Assembly: GCA_965644295.1 (NCBI GenBank)
Contig: CBFFRP010000432.1
Coordinates: forward strand, 372,001 to 436,000
Source: Paraphysomonas bandaiensis
Lineage: Eukaryota; Chrysophyceae
Length of the DNA stretch: 64,000 nt
Reading direction: 5' to 3'
The notes under the pieces are model-generated. The model saw only the letters and a list, made by a program, of their open reading frames with translations, searched no databases and was not told the origin of the DNA. This document shows, in pieces, positions 22,774-33,725 of this stretch; positions within the stretch are counted from its first letter, which is position 1, and every line of letters begins with the position of its first letter. Position numbers and translations under genes: made by a program.

Positions 22774-23181
22774 GATATCCTCCTGCATAGATAATAAATA
22801 AAATATTGAAATGTTTTGAAATTTGAAATATATTACTCAGCCACTTAGCGAATATACAATATATTATACAGCTACGTATTTTCATACATTGTACCTCGGG
22901 CCGTAGAGGCACATCAACAGTTTGTAGAGTACATCACGTATCCCGACATTCCTCAAAGAAGGAAGTGGTAACAGTATTACAAGTAGTATAGTTTATAGTG
23001 GTATAATGTAAAGTTAATGAGGAATTTAGGTGTGAAATCAAACGTTATCGTGTGATGAGAACTTCAATATTTAATTTAATGAACTTAATAAAATAGTATA
23101 CTGTTTGCATATTATAATATATCATGTTCTGTAGTGTATTCATTGTATTATATAGAATAGAGAAATAGTGCGTGTGCACAC
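22774..23181. other. Intergenic, no gene seen
   Basis: About 400 bp of AT-rich sequence 3' of the EF-hand gene. Confidence 0.5.
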
Positions 23182-24392
23182 TTATTCAATACTTTTCAGC
23201 GACCTATTTCTTGTCGAATGGGTCTTATTTCGAAGTGGGGCAAGTGACGGCATTCTTCCCAACTTAGTAGAAGTCGTAACTTCTCCAGAAATGCATCCAA
23301 TCTTTCTGAGAACAATTTTATTATGACCTGATTGCATAGACTGCTTTTGCTGTGGGGTATATGACGCGACTCCTGATCTTTTCGAATCAAGCCGCGGAGT
23401 GTGAGGTGTGACCACCGAATGAGATTCATCAATAGAAAAACTCTGTGATAATTCCTAACAAGAAAATATAAAACTAAAAGGACAAAGAAGATATCGGTTG
23501 TATAGACTACCTGAGAAAATGAGCAGTCGATGCTGCAGTTATCCTCGCCTCGGATATTAGTAGTTGGCATAGTAGCTAGTATATCGGGGGCTGAATTTGC
23601 AGCAGAATTACTTCTTGTCATCTGAATCGACGACCCTGATGATCTCAAAGAAGAAGAATTTTTATCATCTTTAACTTGTTTCACCACTTGCTCGAGGTAG
23701 TACACCATGGCATTTGTATCTGCCCTTTCTTTGGCATGAGTGTGCTCAACGCGCAGTACTTTCTTGTGATGCTTCAAGTTATCTCGGCCTTCAGGACAGC
23801 CGTAATACTCACCACTCATGCGCTGTGCGGTTTTATCGACTATGTGCTTCATCAATACGTTTCGGCGTTCGAGGGATAGTAGGGTCTCTGTAGAAAGTAA
23901 CTTATCAGAATTCACGATACTATCTAATTTTTGAAGTTGAAGTCTTCGCTTCGCATCGTTCATGGCAATGGCATACAAAAACTCGTCGAATGATACATCA
24001 CCACTGTTATCTGTATCCATTTCTTTAAATATTCGTTCCACATCTTTCTTAAATTTGACCACTCCTGACGATAAAAGAGTATTAGTCAACTCATCGATAC
24101 CAACACCACCACTGCGGTCAGTGTCCATGGAATCGAACCATTGTCGATACTGTACCAACTGCTCATCTGAAAATTTGCTTTTTATTTTGCTCGACATAGA
24201 TTGTCTACGCTGTGGTGCAGGCCTTAAAGGTGGTAAGGTTGTTGTTGATATAGAGGTGTTGTCTGCCGCGCTCTTCTGCTGCATTGGCATAGAGGGTTGA
24301 CTGGACAGCAGTTGAAAACTCCTCCGTGTACATTGTACTGACGGATTGATCGCAGGTACTTCAAAACTACTGTATTTACCGAGTGTAGGCAT
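23182..24392 (-). CDS. EF-hand protein with two canonical Ca2+ loops and a basic tail
   Basis: Two exons, 24392-23511 and 23454-23182, 384 residues; the 56-bp intron is phase 0 and switches to the frame that continues to the TAA at 23182-23184. Two adjacent EF-hand loops lie near residues 90-145: DTDRSGGVGIDE and DTDNSGDVSFDE, both with Asp at 1 and 3, Gly at 6 and Glu at 12, so both should bind Ca2+. The preceding region is Ser/Gln-rich. Downstream come a helical segment (AMNDAKRRLQLQKLDSIV) and a low-complexity Ser-rich stretch (SSSLRSSGSSIQMTRS). The C-terminus is basic. No catalytic domain is present, so it looks like a Ca2+ sensor or scaffold; the family was not recognised further. Confidence 0.83.
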
Positions 24393-25107
24393 ATATATAA
24401 CCAGACACTGATAAGCAAGAACTGCTTATGTAATCATACAATATTTAAACACCATTTCAAACATATAAGCACCCGATTCAAAGCTATACACGATGAGGAG
24501 AGCTCATGTGAATGGGGAGAATCATATTGGGGTCATGTGGACTGTGTTATCTGGACCATAATCCTCGGAGATAATATATAGGAGATATATATATACATGG
24601 TGCTGCGTACACTACCATTTGTACGTACATATACAGCCAGTACATACTTGTGTAGATAGCTGAAGAAAACGTGGATCCAGATCCGGCTACCCTCAAATTC
24701 CCTCACTCTGCTGTATTTGCAGTAGGAGTCCATAGGAGTGCAGAGTGTCCGTGGTATGGAAGTAAAACTTCTGGATATGGATTTTTTCCTTTTTTTAGTG
24801 GTCTAGATGCGAGGGAAGAAAACCTGGATTTTTTGGCAAACCATGGACATCCCTACACAGTATATACGGCGCTGTATATGAGTATCATATACCGTATATA
24901 TGTACACTATGTATTCTATATGTATCTGTACCTACTGTACTCATAGTGTATATATGTATAGTACAGCATGCATGTATTGCTGTACTGCTGTATGTAGATT
25001 GTATGCTACTTATAAACGTCTAGTTGCATATATAAATATTGATATCATCATATCCATCTACACACCCCTTACCTCCATATTCTAACGATAGCACCACATC
25101 ATCCACC
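24393..25107. other. Divergent intergenic region upstream of the CDPK-like gene
   Basis: 715 bp rich in TATATAC/GTACAT tracts. Octamer ACTGCTGT (reverse ACAGCAGT) at 24984-24991, about 120 bp before the kinase start. A 91-codon frame at 24671-24946 has no motif and is not called. Confidence 0.5.
24984..24991 (-). promoter_or_regulatory. ACAGCAGT octamer upstream of CDPK-like gene
   Basis: The reverse complement (ACTGCTGT) lies 117 bp before the start codon within a GTACAGCATG...TGCTGTACTGCTGTA context, itself nearly palindromic. Promoter role inferred from recurrence. Confidence 0.3.
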
Positions 25108-28059
25108 ATGGGCTGCGTTTCAACAAAAAATCTTGAGGCAACCTGGGAGGAGACTGTGGATGTAGAGGCACGTAAACATTTAGCTTCATCACTTAAGAAA
25201 CCAGAGCCATGTATACTCGATCCTAATGATTACAAAATCCTTAAGTTTATTCAACAAGGAGGGATGGGGAAGGTTTACTCTGCTCGTCATAGAACAAGTG
25301 GAGAAATTGTTGCATGTAAGTTTTTTGGATATACACAAAAACGACCAAGCGATGCGAGTATACAGTATGAAATTGATATTATGCTGGCTTTAGATGGGAT
25401 AGATGGGGTAGTAGGTATGAAAGGTATATTCATGGATAGTCCAGAGGGATACATAGATAATAAACGACATTGTGGTCAGTATCCAGTCATTGTTATGGAC
25501 TACCTATCAGGCGGTGATTTGTTCGATAGAATTCACTATAAATCAACTGTATCTGAAAAAGATTTGGCAAAAATATTTCGACAGGTGATTACTGCATTAG
25601 ATAGTGTGCATAGTCGACGGTTTATTCATCGCGACTTAAAGCTGGAGAACATTATGATGGTGTCCAAGAGCGACGATTCATCAGTGAAGTTGATAGACTT
25701 TGGTATGATGATGAAGTTAGAAGAAGGAGCCAACACTGGTACTTGTGATACTATATTTGGTACTGCGGGATATATAGCACCAGAGACTCTCCAAAGACGC
25801 CAATACTCATTTGAGAGTGATATTTGGCAGGCGGGATGTTGTTTGTACTCCTTGCTAAGTGGGTATTTCCCTTTTCACCCAGAATACCCAAAACAAATAG
25901 TGTCTGGAAACTATTTTCCAATGACGGGAGAGGGCTGGGATAGCATATCTGATACGGCTAAGGATTTGGTTCGCCGTATTCTTGTACCTATCCCTGAGCA
26001 ACGTCCTACCACAGGAGCCATTCTGTCCCACCCGTGGCTAGTGGATGAAGTGCCCAATAAAGATCTGGGTGTTGATTACTTTACTCGTATTAAGAATCTT
26101 GCACTGCGTCAGAAACTAAAGAAATTTTTTATTGAAAACGATATTGAAGCTCGCCACAAGGAAAGACGAGAGCACTTGAGTCAACTGGTGCCTTACCTCG
26201 GGCGACCTCGAGGAACATCACTCCGCAGGGGCGATGTGGACCCCTCCGTTCCTCTCACTGAACAAGAGAGAGAGGATGAGGAGTTCGGAGATAAGATAAA
26301 AACTTTTCATGGTCGTGTGGTGAAGTCACTTGCGTCGTCTACCTCTGGCGAGGTAGCGGGTGATGAGTATCTTATTCCGCGAGGAAAGATCGACTTTGAA
26401 ACTTTCACAAAAGTGCTCAATGAAGCAGGCCTATCTGAATTAGCGAGCGAGAGAGTGTTTGCTATATTCGATATGGATAGCTCAGGTAGTGTTCGTGCTA
26501 GCATTAATTTATACCTATAATGTGTACATATTTTTCTAAGGTGGCGTTGACCTTAAAGAGTTTCTAATCACTATGCTCGCTTTCCGACCAATAGAAAATG
26601 AAGAAAGCGAAGCAGTTGTGACGGATGCGTCTTCAAAATCGGATAATGATACGTTGGAGACTATTCGACTGTATTTCAACGTGTTTGTGAGTATAATTAC
26701 GTATCATGACATGTTTTTGTAATCATTTATTAGGATATTAACCAAACGGGCTATATTGACCTGGAGGAACTCAAGCTTGCGGTAGGATGCCTGCTGTTGG
26801 ATGAATCGAATCCTCTCTATGCCCAGCCCCCTGCAATGGTTCATCGCCAGGCATCTGCCGTTCATCCTGCCAGTCTTTCTAATGTGGAAGACCTTTTTGC
26901 CGTGATGGATGTGTCGAAAGACGGAAGAGTGGACTTTGATGAATTTAAATCATTTTATACCGCAGTCATGGCCGCATCTACTTCGCGGAACTTCCAATTC
27001 TCCTCTGTCTCCTCTAATAGTACTATAGATTCTGCTAAGCTGAAGCAAGGATCTAGTTACTATGTGTCATCCGATAGCCACTCAGTAATTCCTGGGTCGG
27101 ATAGCAGCGCTGTATTCCCTGATTTAAAGGACAGTGACAGTCGTGCAGCCTTAGATGTAGATGACAGCAGCGGTAGTGTGAAATACTCCCTCGCATCTAC
27201 TGCTTCAACGAACTCACCATTGGAGGAAAAGAGCGACATTCCAGGTATTGTGCAGGTACTTCCTGCCATTTCCGAAGGAATACAGCTGGAAGGAGAAATG
27301 TCGGGGGAAAGTACAACACCTCCGCGCGAGTCAAGCGATGATATATTGCGAACTGATAATGATGAGGATAAACTTGACAGTGGCACGACAGTCAAGTCGA
27401 CAAATGTGGACTCAGATGTGGAGTCCAAGCTATCTACTTTCCCTGCTGTTGACGAGCAACTCTCTGAAAATGATGCCGACCGTTTGGTCGTGTCTCCACC
27501 TGATGCAACTACAGCGAGTACGCATAGTCCAGGTGATAAGGAAACATCCAATTCGATCGCAGCGAAAGATAAATTGGAGCCTGCTAACACGAATATCAGT
27601 TCTGGACTTGCATCTCGTATTGCTGTTCTGGATACCAGCAAGATAGGTCTCCCGGGTGTACCCCCTAAATCTTCAAAAACAGATGATAGTGGTGATAAAG
27701 TCTCAACCGGCCAGCCATCTACCGCTGAACATAGGTCTCAAGGCAATCTTCTGTCGACTCACCAATCCCCATCGTTTAAAAAGAACGTCAGTTCTGGTCT
27801 TGCATCACGAATGGCGTCACTTGATCCTAATAAAATCATATTACCTGGAATGGTTCCACCGCCGCATTTGGGAAAAAGTACTTCTGCTGTTTCAAAATTG
27901 GCTACTATGAAGAGCGATGGTGATAGCGCGGGTGGAGCAATAAGAAATGTTACTTTAAATCGAGTCACTCTAGACTGCAGCAAGAAGCGTCATAAAAAAC
28001 GAGTCAAGAATATTAAAGATGCCGATTTCTGTACTGAATCTGTCGTGGATGCGATATGA
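25108..28059 (+). CDS. Ca2+-dependent protein kinase (CDPK-like) with long Ser-rich tail
   Basis: Three exons, 25108-26485, 26541-26686, 26734-28059, 949 residues. Starts MGCVST: Gly2 for N-myristoylation, Cys3 for palmitoylation, as in plant and apicomplexan CDPKs. Kinase domain about residues 43-315: loop QGGMGKVYSA, VACK with Lys71, HRDLKLEN at 174-181, DFG at 197-199, APE. EF-hands follow: DMDSSGGVDLKEF near 455 (assembled across intron 1), DINQTGYIDLEEL near 509, DVSKDGRVDFDEF near 566; a fourth may be lost or degenerate in the FHGRVV region. Normal CDPKs stop soon after the EF-hands at 500-600 residues; this one has about 370 more, Ser/Asp-rich, with a duplicated motif SGLASRxAxLDxxKIxLPG near 797 and 860 and a basic end (KKRHKKRVK). 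The start is placed 23 codons inside the longest open frame to keep the myristoylation Gly. Confidence 0.92.
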
Positions 28060-28787
28060 TGACGACAAAAATATATATTATTGCTAGTACTATAGCTGCT
28101 ATGAACATCACACTTCATAACCTGAATTATTATATCTTTTCTTCATGCTGCCGTTACCTGTCACACAAATGGCAGCAATATGATGCAGATATGTGCCACG
28201 CAAGGCTTCTACCTAGTGGACCTATGTTGTTTTTGGATGAGATGTAACTAGTTCTGTAAATATATGATAACTATTTCATCTGAACAAGATAAATGCATCA
28301 ACACCTATTCTTTGTGTTTTCTTTGCCCTGCTTACTATGAAATGAGCCCCATTTCGTCTCGAGAAATTCTATTGATTCAATAGAACACTCATTCTGCCAG
28401 TGGGATATTATAAGCCCATATTAAAACGATAGTATACAAGCAATGACAGTTCAAGTTCTTTGAAACCTTTTCGATTTAAGAAAATGACATTTTCATTTCA
28501 CGATTTTACCTTGCAAAAGAGAGTATCGTCCCTTATCAAAAGGAGACTTCATGAGGTTGATCTCGTCTAGCAAAGACGAATTCTAATGGTATAATTTAAA
28601 TTATTGCACTATTCACCTTCTTCCTTCATACGCTGCAAGGACTCTACACTTTATGAACAATAACTGCATCAATACAGTGGTAACGTAAGCAAAAGACAAT
28701 GCAGAAACTCTAGCTAGAAGTAAACTTAATCGAAACACAATGCACATCATGAAGAACACAACTAACAATTAGACATCCTGACACAGA
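28060..28787. other. Convergent intergenic region, no gene seen
   Basis: AT-rich sequence between two convergent genes. Contains a short perfect hairpin TTCTATTGATTCAATAGAA at about 28366-28384. Confidence 0.5.
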
Positions 28788-31700
28788 CTACTTCTTCAAT
28801 GAATCCACAAGAATTTTACTCTGAACGTTTGGTCCGCTCGACGGTCCAGAAGACGCAACAGAGGCTTGTCGACTTGTTTTCTTTATTTGTCTGCACTGTA
28901 TTTCCAGCTGGCGCCTCTCTTCCTGTACAGCCTATATTGTACGTATGAGCTTCACGTACATACGGCACATGAAAATATATACCTTAAGTTTTTCTTTAAG
29001 GAGAGGAATGTCGTTCGAAACAATGTCCGACAATCTCTGGCATTCCGTTTCACTTTCCAGTAACTTGACTTCCATGTTCTGATAGTGACTAGTCTTTTCA
29101 GTTAATTCCGCCACAACTGCACGGAGTTGCTTATTGTTTTCCTCCAGTGTGGCAATAACCTTATCTTGCTCCTGTAGTGATCTCACCGCTGCCCGGGAAG
29201 CTCCTCGCAAACGCGCTACCTCGGCCAGCATTGGAGCACTTTGTTCCACTCTAACTTTATAACGGTTGACTTCGTCCTGACAGGCATCCAATCGTGCTTG
29301 TAAGGCTTTTACCTCACCCACCTTGCGCTCCAAAGACCTCACACTTATAGTAAGATCCCTATTCTCTCTCGTTTTCTGTTGCAAAGCAGCACGTAGCTCG
29401 TCAACCTCTTGTTTGGCTGTCAACCTTCCTTCCCCTTCCACCTCTGCCTCCGAGGCAGCAGATATAAGCTTTGCCACTCGGCTTTCGCATACGTTTAATT
29501 CTTCGCGTAGCTTGGCAGCTTGAGCTGCTTCGGCACGTGCCTCCAACAAATTGCTCCTCAGCTCAGTTACAAGCATTTCAGTTGAATGCAACTTCCGCGC
29601 AACTTGTAGGCGTTCTTCTTCGATATCTCTCTGGTGTTCAATCTGGCCCATTAAATCAGATACTTCAGTCTTACTACTATTGAGTTCCTCCTCCACACGA
29701 TTCAGCTTCTGATGAAGAGCTAAATTGTCCTGTAAGCACATTTTCAATCGCTGCTCAGCATGTTTAGCGGCAATGCCTCTATGTTGTTGTTCCTTGAGAA
29801 CTCTAGCATTGGCAGTTCTTAAGTCCGCAATTTCATCTTTCAACTTCATAACTTGTTCTTCCGATACAGTCAACCCGCTAGTGCCAAAGCCGACCTCCAC
29901 CTTGCCAAAATCTCGCTCTTCTTGTGCTTCCAATAACTCTCGTTCCAGTTGTTTAATACGCCTACCAAGTTCCATATTCTTCGTCTTCATTTTCTTTACT
30001 TCATCCTCTACGTAGCTGACAGTGTGTATGCGGTCTCGTAGCACTTGGACTTCGACAGCTACTGCTGCAGCCCCCTCCTTTTCTCTAGAAACACAACACA
30101 AATTAGCATGAATAAATTATCTGGAGCATATACCTGTGCTCCTGCTCCGCCATCACAGCTACTTCAGCTAATCGCTCGTCGTTAACAAGTTTGTTTAGTT
30201 TCCATTTACCTAGCTCACGCATATCTTCCCCTTTTTTTGACAACTGATGTATATACATCTGAAAGTTACTTAGCCAGCCATACGACACTTCGCGTACCTG
30301 ATCTGATAAACTTTGGGTTGTAGCCTCCATAGCAGCAATGACAGCGGACACCTTGTATCCACAGTAAAACCATAGTAAACATTTGCCCAATATCACTCAC
30401 CTGCATCATCTTTTTCTTAGGGGAGGAAGGTTCGTCGACACTAATGGTTACTTTCCCTTTTTTGGCCGGTTTCCGAATTCTTGTACTAGGGCTAACAAAG
30501 CACTCAGGGGAATTAGGGTTGTCATTCTCGACCCCTTTCTTCTTCTGACCTTCGCTATCCGGTTTTGATGATAAATCGGCGTCTTGCAACGGTAAGAGTG
30601 CGCTGGGCGTTGTGAGGAGAGATCCCACCAACATATTATCCATTCCACGAGATGACACAAGCACTCTCAATTCCTGCGCGGTCCCCATTATATCTTCAAA
30701 GGTGGCAACCTCAGGTATTACAACGTCTGGTACTTTAGATGCTGTGACTGCTCCAGGATCTCCGTCGTTGTCGTAGTTCTTAGTAGGGTCATTTTCTCCA
30801 GCCACGGGAGAAACCATGTCGTCTTCCATACTTTGTACTTGCATTTGTATTAACTCCAAAACTTCCAGGCGCATAAGAGTACGACGTAGCTTATCCTAAA
30901 GATGTTCATTAGCGACAAGATATACTTACATGAATTGCGCTTACTTGCGTCTCCATCAGTTCCTGAGACAGTTCAGCTTCGACAGTTGCAGTACTCTCTG
31001 CACCTGAGGAAGCGCGAGCCGCGACGCTTGCCCCACGTGCGGATTCATCAATAGCGTCACCAATGTGCTGCATTTCATTCATAAGTAACGATGCGCGGTA
31101 ACCCATGCTCCCTGGGATAGCTATTATTACTTGAACAACACAAGGCACATGCTGTGTCTACCTGTGTAGCTCAGTCGTTGCGTGGGATTCAGAACATCGA
31201 ATGAGTCGCGGCGCAAACCCATTGGACCTCCACCAATCATACTCATTGCACGCATACCTCGAGACATCTGGCTGAACGAATCGCTCCGAGATCTGTACAA
31301 GCCAAAATCTTCGCCTATATCCTCACAAGTCCCTCCATTGGCTACCACGAAAAAAAAGTCGATGGCCTTCAGGGCAGAATGTAGCAATGCTAACTGTCTT
31401 CGGTCCAATGATGAATCTATTAGCTCATCAACGTTATAGCTCTGCATATGCTTCATATCGGGAGAGCCGAAGCCCATAGATAAACCCTGTCAACGTAACC
31501 GATAAGTCTAACATATATTCACAGCAAACATGTAGAGAATTTCGTCATTGACGAATTTTATCCTTCGGATCACTTACAGGAGGTACACGATATGAATCTT
31601 GAAATGGACTTCGCGAACCCGAGAATTGCGCGATTCCATCTCCTCGTAATCCCTCCCTCGAAAACCGCCCCTCCCCCCTCCGACTCTCTTGATTGGTTGC

Positions 31701-33115
31701 CAGTATACTGCTACTGCGTCTGGCCTACACAAACCACGCATACATGTTATCAAATCAATAAAAATAACACTTTATAACTACTACGGGGATACTTATTTAT
31801 TATATTGAAAAACAATAACACTAGCTGACAAACAAATAAAAATACTCTTACTCAAAAGTATAAAAATTTGCTGATCTGAATACCTGAGCTTTAAGCGAGC
31901 TCGCTTGTGTCATTTCAAAAGACATTCGACGAGTAGCAGCGCAGTCAGGTCGCTTTGGCTGCTTCCACACAAGTGACGCAGACCCCCTCCTAGAATTACT
32001 TCCTTTCTTCATTGGAGTGGAATCGCCATCGTCGTCGTCGTAATCTTCTTCGAGACCTGAGTCAACCAAAAAATATACAACGTGTATCAGAGAGATGTGA
32101 AAAAAACTTAGAGCACTATCAGTACACTAACACATTTCAATTTTCATAGAAACAAATCCATCATAGACACCTTCCGGTACAATATTAGCTCCACCAGCAT
32201 CCCGCAATGCAGCCTTAATTCTAACGAGAGAAAGATGCAGTTGAAGTTTCAACTCTCTCGATGCGTCCACATACGTATCCTTCAGTATTCTGCATGATTC
32301 ATTAGATATTCACTACATATTATGAAACTAATATTACTTGGCTAAGACAAGTGAGGGAAAATCAGAAATGTTAATATTAGATTTCCGTTTTAGTCGCTGC
32401 TGCAGAAGATAGTACACCGCACGCATTGCCTGATGAAACTTTTCAGGAGGAGTCGGGACAGAAGCCGAGCTGGTGTACGACGAATCAATATCGTTCATAG
32501 TAAAGGCACCTTCCAGCTGAGGATTGGAAATTGAAGCCAGCAAGTCAGATGCGCTATACTATAACATTAGTGCACCACATGTACTAGCTGCGAAACATAC
32601 CTCGAAAGACCAGATGAAATCACATCATTTGCAAGATCCTGAATATTAACAATATAACCACAATACGCACTTACAAACAAAACAAATATCTCAATACATA
32701 CCTCAAAGAAAGACATGTCATTTTTCTGAAAACGAACAACAAGAGCAGTGGCAAACTCTTCTAATTTGACTCGACCTTTCCCAGTTGCATCGAAACTACG
32801 AAAAGCATCCTACGCATACAATATCACGCGAAATCAACCATAAATATCAAACCTACCATTACAGAAAAGCTAGAGCTATGATCAAGATTCAGTCCTAAGT
32901 CTGTGCTGACTCTCTTTCCTCTTTCAGTTAAATCCTACGAGAATATTATGACATACACAGAGAATCATATGATTGACCTTAAGGGTAAAGTATCCATCAT
33001 TCTCTACATCTAAGTACTCAAAGCATGCTTTAACACGCTGTGCATATCCAATCAGAAGCCCAGTTGACATAAGTTTCTCAAGACGCTTACAGCGCCGTGC
33101 ATTTTGTCTGTTCAT
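28788..33115 (-). CDS. EF-hand and long coiled-coil protein, 14 exons
   Basis: Built from 14 phase-consistent exons (from 33115): 33115-32978, 32934-32857, 32809-32702, 32638-32601, 32553-32338, 32289-32171, 32056-31884, 31724-31578, 31486-31162, 31120-30945, 30895-30401, 30351-30134, 30084-28983, 28931-28788; 1158 residues. N-terminus: two EF-hand-like segments, YLDVENDGYFTLKDL and SFDATGKGRVKLEEF. The middle is charged and low complexity (EEDYDDDDGD; GGGRGG-like RGEGRFSREG) with a helical LRRTLMRLEVLELIQMQ stretch. The last third, exon 13, is an uninterrupted coiled coil of about 360 residues with heptad Leu/Ala/Glu/Lys pattern. Likely a Ca2+-responsive cytoskeletal or centrosomal/ciliary scaffold; that is inference and no family name is claimed. 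The terminal boundaries of small exons 4 and 8 are the least certain. Confidence 0.8.
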
Positions 33116-33725
33116 GAGTATATTCCGATATACAGTCAGTATATACAGTCAATCCTCATAGTATTCACATATGAAACATATCAGAGATGTGATGAACTTC
33201 TGTACTACTTCTCTATTCTTCTTAATCACTTCCCTCTGATCATACTACAGAAATCGAAACAAGTGGAAGTAATTTATATGACTTGTAACGAGATCGAGAG
33301 AGAGATGTGTGTATATATACATACAGCAGTAGCATGTACAGCCTTTTACTGTACTGTGGATATAAGCTTTAGGAACTGATTTTCAAATTATATAAATTGA
33401 TTTTTCGTCTAAAATCCATGATATTTCGAGCACATCTCAAAAAATTCAGATATAATGAGAAAAAAAAAACTATTAGTACAATAGAAAGCACGAGCAGCAG
33501 CAGTAGATGGTCTATCTTCAATACAAACATACACAGCAGCAGCATACATGGCATACTACTGGAGGAACTCACCCACCTCTGCTCTATACAGCAGTGCGTG
33601 TGTGTAGGTATATATGAACATGTGGTGCGTATACAACACAACACAATTTTCCAGATGGATTTCATAGACATCACATTAACTTCACCTCTCAACTCACTAT
33701 AATTACAACACACTCTTCATTTATC
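33116..33725. other. Divergent intergenic region with two ACAGCAGT octamers
   Basis: 610 bp between the coiled-coil gene (minus) and the aminopeptidase (plus). Octamers ACAGCAGT at 33323-33330 and 33588-33595; a third near-copy ACAGCAGC about 33534. TATATATAC at 33311. Frames at 33369-33713 have no motif. Confidence 0.5.
33588..33595 (+). promoter_or_regulatory. ACAGCAGT octamer upstream of aminopeptidase gene
   Basis: Lies 131 bp before the aminopeptidase ATG, preceded by CTCTAT. Same octamer and similar distance as at 43375 and 47064. Function inferred. Confidence 0.3.

Noticed and set aside
24671-24946. 91-codon frame before the CDPK-like gene
   Set aside because: No motif; runs into TATA-rich promoter-like sequence.
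27060-27641. 193-codon antisense frame under the CDPK-like tail
   Set aside because: Mirror of Ser-rich coding sequence on the other strand; no independent signal.
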